NCBI GenBank assembly: GCA_029987245.1
Contig: DALTWG010000009.1
Location: 1 to 37,000, forward strand
DNA length: 37,000 nt
Reading direction: 5' to 3'
Origin: Methanocorpusculum sp.
GTDB lineage: Archaea; Halobacteriota; Methanomicrobia; Methanomicrobiales; Methanocorpusculaceae
A program made the translations under genes and the position numbers. Position 1 is the stretch's first letter. Each line of letters starts with the position of its first letter. Under the pieces are notes generated by a model. The model ran no database searches and was not told the DNA's origin. It worked only from the letters and a program-made list of their open reading frames with translations. Positions 1 to 7,805 of this stretch are shown one piece after another.

Positions 1-88
1 GCATTACGATTTAAGCGACACAGACAAACATTCAACTGTCAAATTTGGGTTGTAATGCCAGACTTGGAATGAAATTGAGGCGCTTTCC

Positions 89-151
89 TGAGGCTTTAGC
101 CGAAGGTTTGAGCAAGCCTTGAGCTGGCGATGCGACCTCACAAAAGCCTCA
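89..151. repeat. Nested inverted repeat (possible structured RNA or terminator)
   Basis: TGAGGCTTT (89-97) is perfectly complementary to AAAGCCTCA (143-151). Between the arms, AAGGTTTG and CAAGCCTT form a second stem of 8 pairs with one G-T. A two-level fold is therefore possible in RNA from either strand. The stretch 1-253 carries no gene I can support. It lies beyond the 3' end of the YchF-like gene. I cannot assign it to a known RNA family. Confidence 0.35.
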
Positions 152-199
152 TCTAACAATTCAAGGTACGTGAATAGTTAAAAATCATCTTTTTTGAAG

Positions 200-230
200 C
201 GCTTACGCGCAAAATTATGGTAAGAAAAAG
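200..230 (-). terminator. Possible terminator of the YchF-like gene
   Basis: Reading the minus strand past the stop codon at 254, a T-rich run (complement of 223-235) is followed by a small GCGC/GCGC hairpin (200-211). Archaeal terminators are mainly U-runs, so the T-run is the more relevant part. The signal is weak. Confidence 0.3.
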
Positions 231-253
231 AGAGGGATGAGTTGTTTATGAAA

Positions 254-1426
254 TTATTTCGCCGTGCTGACGATTTTAATAACGTCGCCGGTCTTTAATT
301 CTGTCGTATCCTTAATCCGCATCTTGGTCCTTGCATCGACCGCATATAAGAAACCCTTGCCGATTTCGGTGTGCACCCGAAACGCAAGGTCTTTGGGCGT
401 CGTGCCTTTGGGCATTAAAAACGCATCAGGCAGAACCTGACCCTTCGCATTGCAGCACTTTCCTTCATCCTCTACCGGATACACCACAATCATGCCCAGT
501 TTCTCGAAGACAACCTTGTTTAACGTCTCCTGCACGCCGGTGCCGTTGAGTTTTTTCATGTTCTCCCCTATCATCGTAAGAGCCTTAATCTGCGGCGTGG
601 AAAGTTTTGCCCCCTCCACCGGCGCGAATTTTGCATCGCCCGGCAGATAGGTAATCAGTTTTGCAACCGACGCGGACTTAAGAGCCAGTTCGCCCGCGGA
701 AATCGTGGGCACAGCCCCCATTGCCTTTAACGTCTCGATGTTTTCCGCCGGCGCCTGGTCAGCCTTGTTTGCCGCAATTAACATCGGCTTGGAGACGCGA
801 AGGAGCACCTCGCACATCTTTTCGATGTCCTCTTCCGATGCCTTCGCAAGATTAATGCCGCATTCATCGACCGCCTCGCGAATCTGAACTGCGTTTATAC
901 GCAGACCTGCCATCGCATCTCCGAGGAACTCAATCAGGGCAGCCTCCTTTCCCTGCGCCTTGCGGATTAAGGTAGGCAGGTGTTTTTGTACAATGCCTGC
1001 CATCCACATGGCAAACTCGTATCTGAGGAACTCGACATCCTCTACCGGATTGCGCGTGCCGATGTCAACCGGGTTTCCTTCCGCATCGGTGCTTCCGGAA
1101 GCGTCTACTACCTGAATAATAGCATCCGCTTCACGGAGGTTGTCAAGGAACTGATTGCCAAGACCTTTGCCTAAGTGTGCATCCGGCACAAGTCCTGCCA
1201 CATCCAAAAGTTCGACCGGCACAAATCTGACGCCGTCAATGCAGTTGTGACAGTTTTCGATGTGCAACTCTTTGCACGGGCATGTTGTACGCACATAAGC
1301 GACGCCTTTGTTTGCATCAATGGTTGTGAACGGGTAATTTGCAATGTCTACGTTTGCGAGCGTAAGCGACTTAAAAAATGTCGATTTGCCGCAGTTTGGT
1401 TTTCCAGCAAGGGCTATGAGTAACAT
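254..1426 (-). CDS. ychF: YchF/OLA1-like GTP-binding protein with TGS domain
   Basis: This is a 390-residue cytosolic P-loop NTPase of the Obg/YchF group, which is ribosome-associated where studied. The N-terminus has the G1 P-loop GKPNCGKST and an intact G3 region DVAGLVPDAHLGKGLGNQ. AANKAD (about residue 219) fits the G4 NKxD position, so GTP binding is likely. The C-terminal ~80 residues look like a TGS domain, ending in TGDVIKIVS. Length is right for the archaeal branch, which is longer than bacterial YchF because of a helical insert. The start is the first ATG and has TATA-like sequence upstream (1441-1466). It stands alone, divergent from the peptidase gene. The exact cellular role of the archaeal form is not established. 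Confidence 0.9.
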   Translation of the reverse strand: MLLIALAGKPNCGKSTFFKSLTLANVDIANYPFTTIDANKGVAYVRTTCPCKELHIENCHNCIDGVRFVPVELLDVAGLVPDAHLGKGLGNQFLDNLREADAIIQVVDASGSTDAEGNPVDIGTRNPVEDVEFLRYEFAMWMAGIVQKHLPTLIRKAQGKEAALIEFLGDAMAGLRINAVQIREAVDECGINLAKASEEDIEKMCEVLLRVSKPMLIAANKADQAPAENIETLKAMGAVPTISAGELALKSASVAKLITYLPGDAKFAPVEGAKLSTPQIKALTMIGENMKKLNGTGVQETLNKVVFEKLGMIVVYPVEDEGKCCNAKGQVLPDAFLMPKGTTPKDLAFRVHTEIGKGFLYAVDARTKMRIKDTTELKTGDVIKIVSTAK

Positions 1427-1540
1427 ATTGATATTCTCTGCTTATAGTATTGGTGCTTAAGTATAGTAGTTTTTCTGATTTGTACAGGAAAATTCTGTGT
1501 GCTCCTCATTTTGGGATGCAGACTGCCGCATCCCGCAATT

Positions 1541-1548
1541 CATAAATA
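1541..1548 (+). promoter_or_regulatory. TATA box of the M13 peptidase gene
   Basis: CATAAATA is centred about 29 bases before the ATG at 1574, the spacing expected for a leaderless or very short-leader archaeal transcript. This supports the 1574 start over the upstream GTG at 1499. Confidence 0.5.
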
Positions 1549-1573
1549 CTGTTATATCCTATATATTCTCTTT

Positions 1574-3604
1574 ATGAAATCCGTGTTTAAAACACTATTC
1601 GCACTTGTCGTCCTTACCCTTCTCTTGAGCGCATGTGCCGGATGTGTAACCGAAGAAACGAAAAGCACCGCAGAGAAAACATGGATAGTCACCGATATAA
1701 TCGGGACCGTGACCGAAGACACGCAGGTATCCTTAAAAGACGACTTTAATGCCGCTGTGAATAAAGATGCTTACGCAAACGCCAAAATACCGGACGGCTA
1801 CACCAGTTTCGGCGTTTTTCAGGAACGCGAGGAAGAAGTCGCAAACCAGATACAGACGATTCTTACCGGTCCTGCAATAAACAGCCGTGAAGGAGAACTT
1901 ACCCAGACGCTCTACGCTGAACTCACCGACCTTGAAAAACGAAACACTGCAGGCATTGAACCTGCTGCAAAATACCTCCGCGCAATTCTGGATGCCAAAA
2001 CCACCGGTGAACTAAGCGAAGCCATGCAGGATGCGGGCGTCACCTTCCTGGGAACAGAAATCATTGCAGACATAGACAACCCTTCAGTATACAATGTCAT
2101 CCTGGGACCCTGCGACCTCTTTTTAGAAGATGCTCCGGAATACCAGAACCCCGGCGCCTCTGCCGAAGCGAAAAAAGAAGCTTACACAACCGTAATGCCA
2201 AAACTCCTCGCACGTTTCGGATACAGCGCTGAAGATGCGGATAAAATCGTAACAGATGCCTTTGCCCTTGAAACACAGATTGCATCCGCGCAGATGAGCA
2301 CAGCTGATGCAACAATGAATCTGTATGACGGAAGCTACTGCCACCGCTATACGAAAGATGAACTCTGCGCATCCTGCAGCAGTTTCCCTGTTGAATCCTT
2401 CATCAAACCGTATCTGGATGCAGGTGTACAGCGTTTTGCCGTAACCGAACCGGATTTTCTGAAAAAACTTGACGAACTCTGGACAGAGGATAACCTTGAC
2501 CTCCTGAAAGCCCGGGCAGCAGTTATATTCCTGAAAGACAATATGCAATATCTTGATGAAGAATGCCTTGCACTCTTTGAAGATTTCAAAAGCATTCAAA
2601 ACGGTGTTCCTTATGTATATTCGCTGCAGACAGATGCAGTAGGCACCGTAAATAATATTCTGGGCATGGCGGCTGCAAAACTCTACTGCGAAAAATACAT
2701 ATCGCAGGAACAAAAAGATACTCTTCTTTCCCTGACAAAAGACGAAATCAGTGCATTAAGCAAGAGAATACAAAATACCCCGTGGCTGTCGGATGCAACA
2801 AAAGCAAAAGCCGTGGAAAAAATGGATTCCATGACGCTTCGGATACTTTCACCGGACGACTGGTCTCTTTATGATTATTTTGGTCTGAATCTGCAGCATG
2901 AAAACCTGCTGGAAGATGTCATGGCATGCAGAACGTATAATGAACAGACAAACGCAAAAAGAGCTGCAGCTCCGGTTGATAAAAATTACTGGAGTGTAAC
3001 TCCGCAGACGATAAATGCATTTTATGACCCGGGCGACAATTCCGTAACGCTTTGCGCCGGTCTTATGGCGGGAGGCGCGCAGTATCCGGAAAATGCTTCA
3101 TTTGAAGAAATTCTGGCTGGTGCCGGGGCTACTGTCGGTCATGAACTGACGCATGCCATTGATTCGAACGGTTCGCTTTACAACAAAGACGGAAAACTGG
3201 AAAACTGGTGGACAGAAGAGGACAGGGCAGAGTTTGACAAGCGGTGTTTGGCAGTGGGTGAGTATTTTGCATCGTTTGAAAGTATGCCGGGACTCTATGC
3301 GAATGCAGAACTGGTCAGCGGCGAGGCTGCAGCAGATTTAGGGGGAATTGCTGTTTGTCTTGATATTGCAAAGACAACAGAGAACTTTGATTATGCAATG
3401 TTTTTCAGGCATATTGCTAAAACATGGGTGGATGCGATGCCGAAAAATAATGTAGAAAATCAGATTCCAACTAATCCGCATCCGCTTTCGTATCTGCGGG
3501 TGAATGCAGTGGTGCAGCAGTTTGACGAGTTTTATGATACGTTTGACATCCACGCCGGCGACGGCATGTATCTTGCACCTGAAAAAAGAGTCGGTGTCTG
3601 GTAA
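1574..3604 (+). CDS. M13-family zinc metallopeptidase, lipoprotein
   Basis: A neprilysin/PepO-like endopeptidase of 676 residues, likely anchored on the outer face of the membrane. The start at 1574 gives a clean signal peptide (MKSVFK, hydrophobic stretch, LLLSACAGC), so the first Cys of that region probably carries lipid. The GTG 25 codons upstream would bury the signal. The catalytic set is intact: HELTH at about 523-527 (zinc ligands H523 and H527, general base E524) and the second motif GEAAADLGG with zinc ligand E584 and D588. The C-terminus carries the M13 block NPHPLSYLRVN and ends in RVGVW, as the family does. Length matches full M13 enzymes (~650-700). It is unlinked to an obvious substrate; a peptide-turnover or nutritional role is inferred. 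Base composition is slightly more AT-rich than its neighbours. Confidence 0.92.
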   Translation: MKSVFKTLFALVVLTLLLSACAGCVTEETKSTAEKTWIVTDIIGTVTEDTQVSLKDDFNAAVNKDAYANAKIPDGYTSFGVFQEREEEVANQIQTILTGPAINSREGELTQTLYAELTDLEKRNTAGIEPAAKYLRAILDAKTTGELSEAMQDAGVTFLGTEIIADIDNPSVYNVILGPCDLFLEDAPEYQNPGASAEAKKEAYTTVMPKLLARFGYSAEDADKIVTDAFALETQIASAQMSTADATMNLYDGSYCHRYTKDELCASCSSFPVESFIKPYLDAGVQRFAVTEPDFLKKLDELWTEDNLDLLKARAAVIFLKDNMQYLDEECLALFEDFKSIQNGVPYVYSLQTDAVGTVNNILGMAAAKLYCEKYISQEQKDTLLSLTKDEISALSKRIQNTPWLSDATKAKAVEKMDSMTLRILSPDDWSLYDYFGLNLQHENLLEDVMACRTYNEQTNAKRAAAPVDKNYWSVTPQTINAFYDPGDNSVTLCAGLMAGGAQYPENASFEEILAGAGATVGHELTHAIDSNGSLYNKDGKLENWWTEEDRAEFDKRCLAVGEYFASFESMPGLYANAELVSGEAAADLGGIAVCLDIAKTTENFDYAMFFRHIAKTWVDAMPKNNVENQIPTNPHPLSYLRVNAVVQQFDEFYDTFDIHAGDGMYLAPEKRVGVW

Positions 3605-3627
3605 GACATAACTCCGGGGTTTGTACA

Positions 3628-3636
3628 CCCCCCCCC
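3628..3636 (+). repeat. Homopolymer tract C9
   Basis: Nine consecutive C residues lie 23 bases after the M13 peptidase stop codon and about 95 bases before the acyltransferase remnant. Such tracts are slippage-prone. This one is intergenic. Confidence 0.8.
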
Positions 3637-3731
3637 TAGACACATCTTGTGCAATCTGTGGTATCGTATTCAATACCTGTAATGTTATAAGATGTGAATT
3701 ACAAATCAAATACACAGAATACAGGAAAAAT

Positions 3732-4017
3732 ATGACTGAATATAATCCCCCCCTCATCTAACCGGAACCGTGCAATTGATCTGTTAAAACTGATTTTTGC
3801 TTTGTTTGTCGTGTGCTTTCACGGCCGCCTTCTGCTGGAGGGATCGGCACTTGAGGAAACATTTCAGAATGCCTGGATTGTAGTGGAATTCTTTTTTGTT
3901 GTCTTTGGCTATTTAATGGTTGCATCAGTGGTCAGAAAAGAGCAGCATACGCCGGCAAAACAGGCTGCAAAACTGCCGGAAAAATGTACGAATTTGTTTG
4001 TTATCAAAAACAACTAA
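3732..4017 (+). pseudogene. Truncated, frameshifted acyltransferase-3 gene
   Basis: From 3760 the + strand encodes NRAIDLLKLIFALFVVCFHG and then VEFFFVVFGYLM. These match the first two transmembrane segments of membrane acyltransferase family 3 (R..D.LK...VV..H, then VDLFFVLSG). The only good start is ATG 3732, which is in a different frame and hits TAA at 3759. A C7 tract at 3747-3753 lies between them. Removing one C joins ATG 3732 to the acyltransferase frame, giving MTEYNPPSSNRNRAID. Similarity stops near 3945, and the reading frame ends at 4017 after a lysine-rich tail. Family members exceed 300 residues, so about three quarters is missing. It is either a decaying gene or a remnant with a once phase-variable start. 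A TTG at 3802 could start only a 71-residue piece. Confidence 0.7.
3747..3753 (+). repeat. Homopolymer tract C7 at the acyltransferase frameshift
   Basis: Seven C residues sit exactly where the reading frame breaks between the ATG at 3732 and the conserved acyltransferase sequence. A one-base contraction restores the frame. Confidence 0.8.
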
Positions 4018-4018
4018 G

Positions 4019-4049
4019 AACCGGGATGGAAATTATTCCCCGGTTTTTT
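4019..4049. terminator. Hairpin plus T-run between convergent genes
   Basis: AACCGGG (4019-4025) pairs with CCCGGTT (4039-4045) and is followed on the + strand by six T (4044-4049). One arm lies in the last codons of the DUF3089 gene, so the element can serve the + strand and perhaps both. Confidence 0.55.
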
Positions 4050-5106
4050 CAAGAAACGCATTAATTCTTACCAGCCCGTTTTCCCTGATATTTTCAAAGA
4101 ATAAGGCAAATTCATCCAGATGCAGCGATTTGTCGCCGAAGACGCCGTTTGTTTTATCTGCAGGAATAATGGTCTCGGTCTTTGTTGTGCAGATAAGCAC
4201 ACCGCGTTCTGCGTTAATCTGTGCATCGTTTAACCCCGGCTCGATTACATCCGCATTTGTGTAGAGTGGAATTTCCAGATAGGGGTCGATATAGCCGGAT
4301 GAAATAATACTGCCCTTGTTTTTGGATTTGTCCGCATAGGTTTCATCGCAGGTCCAAATAAGCGGATTGATGTTGCGGGAATTTGCGGCAACGGCAATAT
4401 TTTGCATCACTGCACCCGGAGCCTCGGTATTCCAGGAAACAATGACACCCGTGTCTTTTTCACCCTCTGCAAATTTCAGATACGGATTTGCATCAAGCCA
4501 GTCCTGCGAGACACCGAAACCGATTACATATGCGGCGACCATGTTTTTGTAATATTCGGGATGTTTTTTCATGTATTCATCAAGAACAACCTCAACCAGC
4601 GCGGCACCCTGCGAGTGGCCGGCGAGAATATAAGGCCTTCCATTATTGCAGTTTGCAAAGTAATAGTCAAGTGCCGCAAAGATATCCTCTTTTCCCGGCG
4701 TGTTGCGCACATCAGTCAAAAATTCATCATAGGTTTTCAGTTCCATGGCTTTCTGGAAAGAAAGCTGGCGGTAATACGGCGCATATACATTCGTATAGCC
4801 GGCAAATGCCGCTCCCTGGGTTGAAAAGGTTGCAGTTGCTGCAGCTTTCATATCTTCAGTCACATCGCAGACTCCGTTTTCATATGTGGATTCCACAACT
4901 ACGGTCGGATAAATGTAGAATAAATCCGCTTCATACGCCGGATGCTGTTCCAAAAACATCCAGTTTCCGGCATCGGAATAATCAAGCGGCGCTTGCGCCG
5001 GCTGATTTTGCACCTCTTCGGGTGCGCTCTGGACACAGCCGGCACAAAGGATGCATGCTGCAAGAATAAGTAAAACCGTGAGAATATGGTATAGATTCAT
5101 TTTCAT
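4033..5106 (-). CDS. DUF3089 alpha/beta-hydrolase-like lipoprotein
   Basis: A 357-residue predicted lipoprotein. The N-terminus MKMNLYHILTVLLILA ends in the lipobox LCAGC (Cys about 24). The body matches the DUF3089 family: an ADLFYIYPTVV strand near the start, the nucleophile elbow GHSQG (serine hydrolase), and a closing segment LHLDEFALFFENIREN. The family is annotated as lysophospholipase/esterase-like, but no substrate is known to me. An extracellular esterase or lipase role is an inference. ATG at 5106 or the one two codons later could be the start; both keep the signal. A TATA-like box (5131-5140) lies about 25-30 bases upstream. It is divergent from the cardiolipin synthase gene, sharing a 94-base promoter region. 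Confidence 0.85.
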   Translation of the reverse strand: MKMNLYHILTVLLILAACILCAGCVQSAPEEVQNQPAQAPLDYSDAGNWMFLEQHPAYEADLFYIYPTVVVESTYENGVCDVTEDMKAAATATFSTQGAAFAGYTNVYAPYYRQLSFQKAMELKTYDEFLTDVRNTPGKEDIFAALDYYFANCNNGRPYILAGHSQGAALVEVVLDEYMKKHPEYYKNMVAAYVIGFGVSQDWLDANPYLKFAEGEKDTGVIVSWNTEAPGAVMQNIAVAANSRNINPLIWTCDETYADKSKNKGSIISSGYIDPYLEIPLYTNADVIEPGLNDAQINAERGVLICTTKTETIIPADKTNGVFGDKSLHLDEFALFFENIRENGLVRINAFLEKTGE

Positions 5107-5130
5107 AACGGAATACTATATGCGGGCATG

Positions 5131-5140
5131 AAATATAAAA
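5131..5140 (-). promoter_or_regulatory. TATA box of the DUF3089 gene
   Basis: The minus strand reads TTTTATATTT, centred about 29 bases before the ATG at 5106. Confidence 0.5.
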
Positions 5141-5164
5141 GGTCTCATCGCATCTTTCCATTCA

Positions 5165-5171
5165 TTTATAT
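5165..5171 (+). promoter_or_regulatory. TATA box of the cardiolipin synthase gene
   Basis: TTTATAT is centred about 33 bases before the ATG at 5201. With the box at 5131-5140 it forms a compact divergent promoter. Confidence 0.45.
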
Positions 5172-5200
5172 TGTATCATGCCAAATACATGTAGTATTCT

Positions 5201-6700
5201 ATGCTTTCAATGATTTGGGACATCATCTACGTAAGCGGGGGCATCTTCCTTGAACTTGCGCGGTATTTCATTATTCTTCTGGATATACTATTTTGCATTA
5301 TCATTGTTTTCTGGGAGCGGAGAAACCCGCAGACTGCGCTTCTCTGGATTATTTTAATGCTGTTTCTGCCGATTCTTGGATTTATTATCTATCTGTTTTT
5401 GGGCCGCCATCTCTACGGTGCGCATATTTTTACCAGAAAGACGATCGCAGACCGGGCAATTGCTGCCTATGCCGGCGGACAGATGGAACAGCTCAAAAAC
5501 GCCGGCGGCGAATCCGGTCTTTACGGTTTTGAACCGGTTGCGGCGTTTCTTTGCGCAGCAGACAATGCTTTCCTTACCGAAAACAATGCAGTAGAGCGCT
5601 TTACCGACGGCGAAGCAAAATTTGCCGCTTTTTGCGAAACCGTTGCGTCAGCGGAAAAATACATCCATCTGGAATATTTCATCATCAGGGATGATGAACT
5701 CGGCCGCGACATTATCGCGCTTCTTGCAAAAAAAGCACAGGAAGGCGTTATCGTCAGGGCAATTTTTGATGCGGGGGGCACCTTTTCCATCAGGAAAAAG
5801 AAGTTCTTCGCTCCGCTGCTTGAAGCAGGCGGCGATGTGCGGATTTTCTTCCCGCTGAAAATCCCCTTCCTGAATACGCGCCTTCACTTCCGTGACCACA
5901 GAAAAATTCTGGTGGTCGACGGCAAAACAGGAATGATCGGCGGATTTAACATCGGCGATGAATATTTAGGCAAGGGACACTTAGGCTACTGGCGCGACAC
6001 GCATCTTCGCATCAAAGGCGGGGGCGTTGCAGGGCTGCAGAGCCGCTTTATTATGGACTGGAATTATGCTGCAAAAGACGCGCCCATTGAAATGAACGCG
6101 GAAAACGCATCTCTTTACTATCCGGAAAATCTCTGGGAAAATTACGGCACATCCCGCGTTCAGATTGCCTCTTCCGGTCCGGATTCACCGGAAAAAGCGA
6201 TTTACAACGGCTATGTGGATTTGCTTTCGCGGGCGAAAAAATCTGTCTATATTCACAGCCCGTATTTTGTCCCGGACGAGCCTATGTTAAACGCATTCCG
6301 GATTGCAATCCGCTCGGGCGTTGACGTGCGTATTGTGATTCCCTGCAAACCTGACCATCCGTTTATTTACTGGACAAATCATTCGTATCTCGGTGATTTA
6401 ATCCGGCTCGGCGCCCGCGGCTATGAGTATAATGACGGCTTTATTCATTCCAAAGCAAGTATCTATGACGGCGAAGTCGCCGCCGTTGGCACAGCCAACT
6501 GGGATGTGCGCAGTTTCAAGCTGAATTTCGAGACGCAGGCGTTTGTGTATGATAAGGAATTTGCATCGGAAATGAGCGCGGATTTCCTCAAAGAACTGGA
6601 AACAAACTGCAAAGAGATTACGCTTGCGGATTACAACAACCGGCCGGCGGCGATGAAGATAAAAGAGGGCATCTGCCGGCTGTTTTCACCGATACTCTAA
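5201..6700 (+). CDS. cls: Cardiolipin synthase (phospholipase D superfamily)
   Basis: A 499-residue membrane enzyme that joins or transfers phosphatidyl groups. In archaea such enzymes make cardiolipin-like bis-archaeols. The N-terminus has two transmembrane helices with the PLDc_N pattern (WRRNPQTALLWI-type segment, then GFIIYLFLGR). Both catalytic HKD motifs are intact: HRKILVVD (H233, K235, D240) followed by GGFNIGDEY, and HSKASIYD (H416) followed by GTANWDVRS. Length equals bacterial ClsA-type enzymes (~480-510). The stop overlaps the stop of the opposite PHP gene by a few bases. The 3' side has two T-runs (6701-6717). Which archaeal lipid headgroups it uses cannot be read from sequence. 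Confidence 0.93.
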   Translation: MLSMIWDIIYVSGGIFLELARYFIILLDILFCIIIVFWERRNPQTALLWIILMLFLPILGFIIYLFLGRHLYGAHIFTRKTIADRAIAAYAGGQMEQLKNAGGESGLYGFEPVAAFLCAADNAFLTENNAVERFTDGEAKFAAFCETVASAEKYIHLEYFIIRDDELGRDIIALLAKKAQEGVIVRAIFDAGGTFSIRKKKFFAPLLEAGGDVRIFFPLKIPFLNTRLHFRDHRKILVVDGKTGMIGGFNIGDEYLGKGHLGYWRDTHLRIKGGGVAGLQSRFIMDWNYAAKDAPIEMNAENASLYYPENLWENYGTSRVQIASSGPDSPEKAIYNGYVDLLSRAKKSVYIHSPYFVPDEPMLNAFRIAIRSGVDVRIVIPCKPDHPFIYWTNHSYLGDLIRLGARGYEYNDGFIHSKASIYDGEVAAVGTANWDVRSFKLNFETQAFVYDKEFASEMSADFLKELETNCKEITLADYNNRPAAMKIKEGICRLFSPIL

Positions 6701-7470
6701 TTTTTTCCCATTTTTTTAATCCGCTCAACATGCTGTTTTGTATGCGTATACAACAGCGGGGGAAGCCACGGGATATACCCCGGCGTCATGGCAAGGCCCT
6801 GGGCAGCGTTTCGGGTAAAACTTGACTCAATCCCGCAGACGTCGGTTTTCTGACGGCGGATTTCCTCAACCATTTCAGCGGGTTCGGCCATACCTTCAGC
6901 AAGCGTTACCGAGTGGCCCACGCCCTGCGCGATGTGGGCATCGGAACCTCCGGTCATGCAAAGATTGTGCGCCGCTGCGTACTCCTGCGCACGGAGATTA
7001 TATTCTTTTTTGAGCCCGCTGCAGATTACTTCAAGCCCGTCGAGATTTTCCGCCGCCTGCGGGCGCAAAACGCCGGTTTCAATTCCTTTCATCACACCCC
7101 GGACAGCAATCCCGTAGCCGTAAGGGTGGGCGGCAATTACAAATCCTCCCGCATCTTTTGCGCCGGCGATAATCTCTTCGGTGCCGATTTTTACCGCCAG
7201 ATGCGGACACATAGTGTGTTTGCCGCGGATTTTCGCATTGTAATAGGATTCGAGGTCAGAAAACCGCTCAAAATAGACAAGTATGTGCGGCCCTTCGCTT
7301 GCGGATATTTCAATGCCCGGGATAATATTTTTTGTGTAGAGAAGGGCTTCTTTTACGCCTGCAATTACATTGTGGTCCGTTACCGCGCACCCGATGTCTT
7401 TTTCCTCAAGGACTCTTGCAAGGGCTTTGGGGGATAGGACGGCGTCTGATGCGGTTGTATGCACATGCAT
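6697..7470 (-). CDS. PHP-domain metal-dependent phosphoesterase
   Basis: About 257 residues of the PHP family (TrpH/polymerase-histidinol-phosphatase fold), cytosolic. Metal-binding motifs are visible: HVHTTASD at the extreme N-terminus, AVTDHN, PGIEISASEG, IAAHPYG and GGSDAH. Substrate is unknown; RNase/oligoribonucleotide 5' phosphatases and small-molecule phosphatases share this fold. The start is uncertain. The open frame runs back to 7635, but that part lies inside the tRNA and a T-run. Between 7471 and the tRNA there is no in-frame ATG, GTG or TTG, so the ATG at 7470 is used here. The preceding codons encode RRAYD, whose D would fit the family's usual D-x-H-x-H opening. A non-standard start further up, for example the ATT at 7512, is therefore possible. 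Confidence 0.8.
   Translation of the reverse strand: MHVHTTASDAVLSPKALARVLEEKDIGCAVTDHNVIAGVKEALLYTKNIIPGIEISASEGPHILVYFERFSDLESYYNAKIRGKHTMCPHLAVKIGTEEIIAGAKDAGGFVIAAHPYGYGIAVRGVMKGIETGVLRPQAAENLDGLEVICSGLKKEYNLRAQEYAAAHNLCMTGGSDAHIAQGVGHSVTLAEGMAEPAEMVEEIRRQKTDVCGIESSFTRNAAQGLAMTPGYIPWLPPLLYTHTKQHVERIKKMGKN
6701..6717 (+). terminator. Poly-T terminator of cls
   Basis: T6 and T7 runs separated by CCCA directly follow the cls stop codon, typical of archaeal U-run termination. They lie inside the 3' end of the convergent PHP gene. Confidence 0.5.
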
Positions 7471-7579
7471 GTCATAGGCACGCCGGTCGCCGAAATTCCA
7501 GAGCGCATGAATTACTTTCGTGTATACAGATAGGTTGACATAGTTTAATAGGTCTTTGAACCGGAAATATGAACAGTTC

Positions 7580-7605
7580 CAAAAAACAGAAACAAAAAAC
7601 AAAAA
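7580..7605 (-). terminator. T-rich terminator after tRNA-Ala
   Basis: Directly after the tRNA the minus strand carries three T-runs of five to six separated by single or few bases. This is the expected signal for tRNA transcript termination in archaea. Confidence 0.5.
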
Positions 7606-7677
7606 TGGACCCGGCGGGATTTGAACCCGCGGCATCTACGTTGCGAACGTAGCTATCTACCCCTGATATACGAGCCC
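7606..7677 (-). tRNA. tRNA-Ala (anticodon CGC)
   Basis: A 72-base cloverleaf on the minus strand. The acceptor stem is GGGCTCG/CGGGTCC with discriminator A, the D stem TATC/GATA, the anticodon stem CTACG/CGTAG with loop TTCGCAA (anticodon CGC, reading GCG), and the T stem GCGGG/CCCGC with loop TTCAAAT. The third acceptor pair is G3-U70, the alanine identity element, which confirms the call. The 3' CCA is not encoded and no intron is present. It is followed on the same strand by T-runs (complement of 7580-7605), a fitting terminator. Confidence 0.95.
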
Positions 7678-7805
7678 CTGTGTGACTATACTTATTGTAC
7701 CTGACATCATATTAATTCTCTCATTAGATATCGCGGACTCTCAAGTTTGCGCACCTTAACACAAAAGATATTTTATCCTAAGTAGCAATGATATACTGAA
7801 TATCT

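Noticed and set aside
2..55. Open frame ending at TAA 53-55 (HYDLSDTDKHSTVKFGL) as the tail of a gene entering from the left
   Set aside because: Only 17 codons, no recognisable family, and equally open frames exist on the other strand; not supportable.
7471..7635. Extension of the PHP protein to a start at 7635
   Set aside because: The ATG lies inside tRNA-Ala and the frame would read through the tRNA terminator T-runs; the peptide has no family similarity there.
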